64,000 nt of DNA from Pseudomonadota bacterium (GTDB lineage: Bacteria > Pseudomonadota > Gammaproteobacteria > Burkholderiales > JABEVD01), in NCBI GenBank assembly GCA_021848825.1, contig JAJZTQ010000003.1, forward strand, positions 124,001 to 188,000, given 5' to 3'. Shown here one piece after another: positions 62,733 through 64,000 of this stretch. The notes under the pieces are model-generated. The model saw only the letters and a program-made list of their open reading frames with translations, did no database searches and was not told the origin of the DNA. Numbering within the stretch: position 1 is the first letter of the stretch; each line of letters begins with the position of its first letter. The translations under genes and the position numbers were made by a program.

Positions 62733-64000
62733 ATGAACAGATATCCTTTGTGGAAGAATGCGTTGATCGCGCTTGTGCTGGTCGCAGGCCTGATCTATTC
62801 GCTTCCCAATCTATTCGGCGAATCGCCCGCAGTCCAGATTTCATCCACGACCGGATCGGCCAAGGTCGACACGGCGCTGGTGACCCGCGTCGAGAACATG
62901 CTGAAATCCGCGAATCTTCAGGATACCGGCGTCTATCTCGACCCCGCCACGCTGAAGGTCCGTTTCAAGAGCACCGACACGCAATTGAAGGCCAAGGATG
63001 TGCTCCAGAATCAGCTCGGCCAGGACTACGTGGTTGCGCTCAATCTGGTGTCGAGATCCCCCGCATGGCTCCAGAGCCTCGGCGCGCTGCCGATGTATCT
63101 GGGTCTCGATCTCAGGGGAGGGGTGCATTTCCTGATGCAGGTCGACATGAAGGCTGCCGTCACCATGGCGATGGACAGAAATCTCGGCGAGATCAGGGCT
63201 GATCTCAGGGATGGGGACATCCATTATTCCGGGATCATGAGGCAGGGAGACGAGATAGACATCAAGTTTCCCGACAAGGATTCTGCAGACAAGGCGTCTA
63301 GCGAAATTTCCAAGCAGTTTCCGGATCTATTGCTGACCGGGTCGGGTTCGGGCAGCGAATACGGCGTCACTTTGACGCTCAAGCCCGCCGCAGTGAAGAG
63401 CATCCAGGATTTCGCCATCCAGCAGAACATCACGACTCTCAGGAACAGGGTGAACGAACTCGGCGTGGCCGAGCCCATCATCCAGCAGCAGGGTGCGGAC
63501 AGGGTGGTGGTGGAGCTTCCCGGCGTGCAGGATACGGCGAAGGCGAAAGACATACTCGGACGGACGGCGACCCTGGAAATCCACATGGTCGACGACGAGC
63601 ATGATCTGAAGGCCGCGATTGCAGGGGAGGTCCCATTCGGCGACGAGCTTCTGAAGGACAGGGATGGCAATCCCATCCTCGTCAAGAAGAACGTCGTCCT
63701 GACAGGTGAGCATATCAACGATGCGAAGCCAGGGTTCGACAACAGGACCAACGAGGCGGCCGTTCACATCAATCTCGACAGCACGGGTTCCCGCATCTTC
63801 AAGCAGATCACCGCGGACAACGTCGGAAAGAGGATGGCCATCCTCCTGATAGACAGGGGACGCGCCGAAGTCGTCACGGCACCCGTGATCAGGGAGGAAA
63901 TAGGGGGCGGGCGCGTGCAGATTTCAGGGCACATGACGACGAGCGAAGCGCATGACGTCGCGCTTCTCCTCAGGGCCGGCGCGCTTGCCGCCCCGATGGA
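62733..64000 (+). CDS. secD: protein translocase subunit SecD, 5' part
   Basis: The frame runs off the window after 422 codons of an expected ~620. N-terminal helix (ALIALVLVAGLIYSLPNLFG), then the periplasmic P1 domain: LGLDLRGGVHFLMQVDM, TLRNRVNELGVAEPIIQQQG and ELPGVQDTAKAKDILG are SecD signatures. It starts 2 bp after yajC. The membrane domain lies outside the window. Confidence 0.95.
   Translation, partial: MNRYPLWKNALIALVLVAGLIYSLPNLFGESPAVQISSTTGSAKVDTALVTRVENMLKSANLQDTGVYLDPATLKVRFKSTDTQLKAKDVLQNQLGQDYVVALNLVSRSPAWLQSLGALPMYLGLDLRGGVHFLMQVDMKAAVTMAMDRNLGEIRADLRDGDIHYSGIMRQGDEIDIKFPDKDSADKASSEISKQFPDLLLTGSGSGSEYGVTLTLKPAAVKSIQDFAIQQNITTLRNRVNELGVAEPIIQQQGADRVVVELPGVQDTAKAKDILGRTATLEIHMVDDEHDLKAAIAGEVPFGDELLKDRDGNPILVKKNVVLTGEHINDAKPGFDNRTNEAAVHINLDSTGSRIFKQITADNVGKRMAILLIDRGRAEVVTAPVIREEIGGGRVQISGHMTTSEAHDVALLLRAGALAAPM

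Overview
The window is a chromosomal segment of a Gram-negative bacterium, most likely a beta- or gammaproteobacterium. The evidence is osmoregulated periplasmic glucan genes (opgD, opgH), a PilV/PilW/PilX/FimT minor pilin set, an outer-membrane polysaccharide exporter, YjbF/YjbH-type proteins and the queA-tgt-yajC-secD order. Arginine codon use in backbone genes is odd for such an organism: AGG and AGA dominate in queA. I do not name a genus.

Layout. Positions 1-60 are the end of a tRNA-Gly gene. From 0.2 to 46 kb lies a very large surface-polysaccharide locus, almost all on the plus strand. It opens with a Wza-like exporter and a Wzz/PCP co-polymerase. Next comes a nonulosonic-acid (legionaminic-acid-type) pathway: LegB, LegC, NeuC/LegG, NeuB/LegI, a NeuD-like acyltransferase, a PtmE-like nucleotidyltransferase, Gfo/Idh and SDR oxidoreductases and a CMP-sugar synthetase. 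A PseA/WbpG-HisH-HisF amidotransferase trio probably adds an acetamidino group. From about 16.4 to 25.3 kb there are an unknown protein, an acetyltransferase, a sulfotransferase, another unknown protein, an ABC half-transporter that may be the flippase, two methyltransferases and a glycosyltransferase. The 9.5-25.4 kb part differs from the flanks in codon use and looks acquired.

From 25.6 to 35.1 kb a second module makes a CDP-6-deoxyhexose (RfbF, RfbG, a 3,5-epimerase-like protein, a reductase) and carries a family 2 glycosyltransferase, a DegT aminotransferase, a FemAB/GNAT-type acyltransferase, a polysaccharide deacetylase, a Wzy-like polymerase and a family 4 glycosyltransferase. At 35.4-37.1 kb a DUF4143-type AAA ATPase gene sits between two diverged 110-bp direct repeats; the upstream copy is a 5' fragment of the glycosyltransferase that follows. 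The locus ends with an epimerase, a polyprenyl-phosphate sugar transferase lacking one residue of the usual catalytic dyad, a glycine-rich secreted protein with its own promoter and terminator, a YjbF/GfcB lipoprotein, and a 1310-residue protein that appears to fuse GfcC-like, YjbH-like and PAP2 phosphatase parts. A small lipoprotein, diacylglycerol kinase and a secreted creatininase-family protein follow.

From 46.8 to 51.9 kb, on the minus strand, a tightly overlapping type IV pilus operon (pilE-like, fimT, pilW, pilX, pilV, pilU) runs into a fatty acid hydroxylase gene. From 52 to 64 kb are ordinary chromosomal genes: tRNA-Cys, a TraX-family protein, glycogen phosphorylase, tRNA-Leu(UAA), opgH-opgD (minus), tRNA-Leu(CAA) (minus), then queA, tgt, yajC and the 5' part of secD, which runs off the window.

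As a system, the locus should build a repeat unit on undecaprenyl phosphate from an amidinated nonulosonate, a CDP-derived 6-deoxyhexose and N-acylated amino sugars, possibly sulfated and methylated, then polymerise it (Wzy), control its length (Wzz) and export it (Wza). No Wzx flippase is recognisable.
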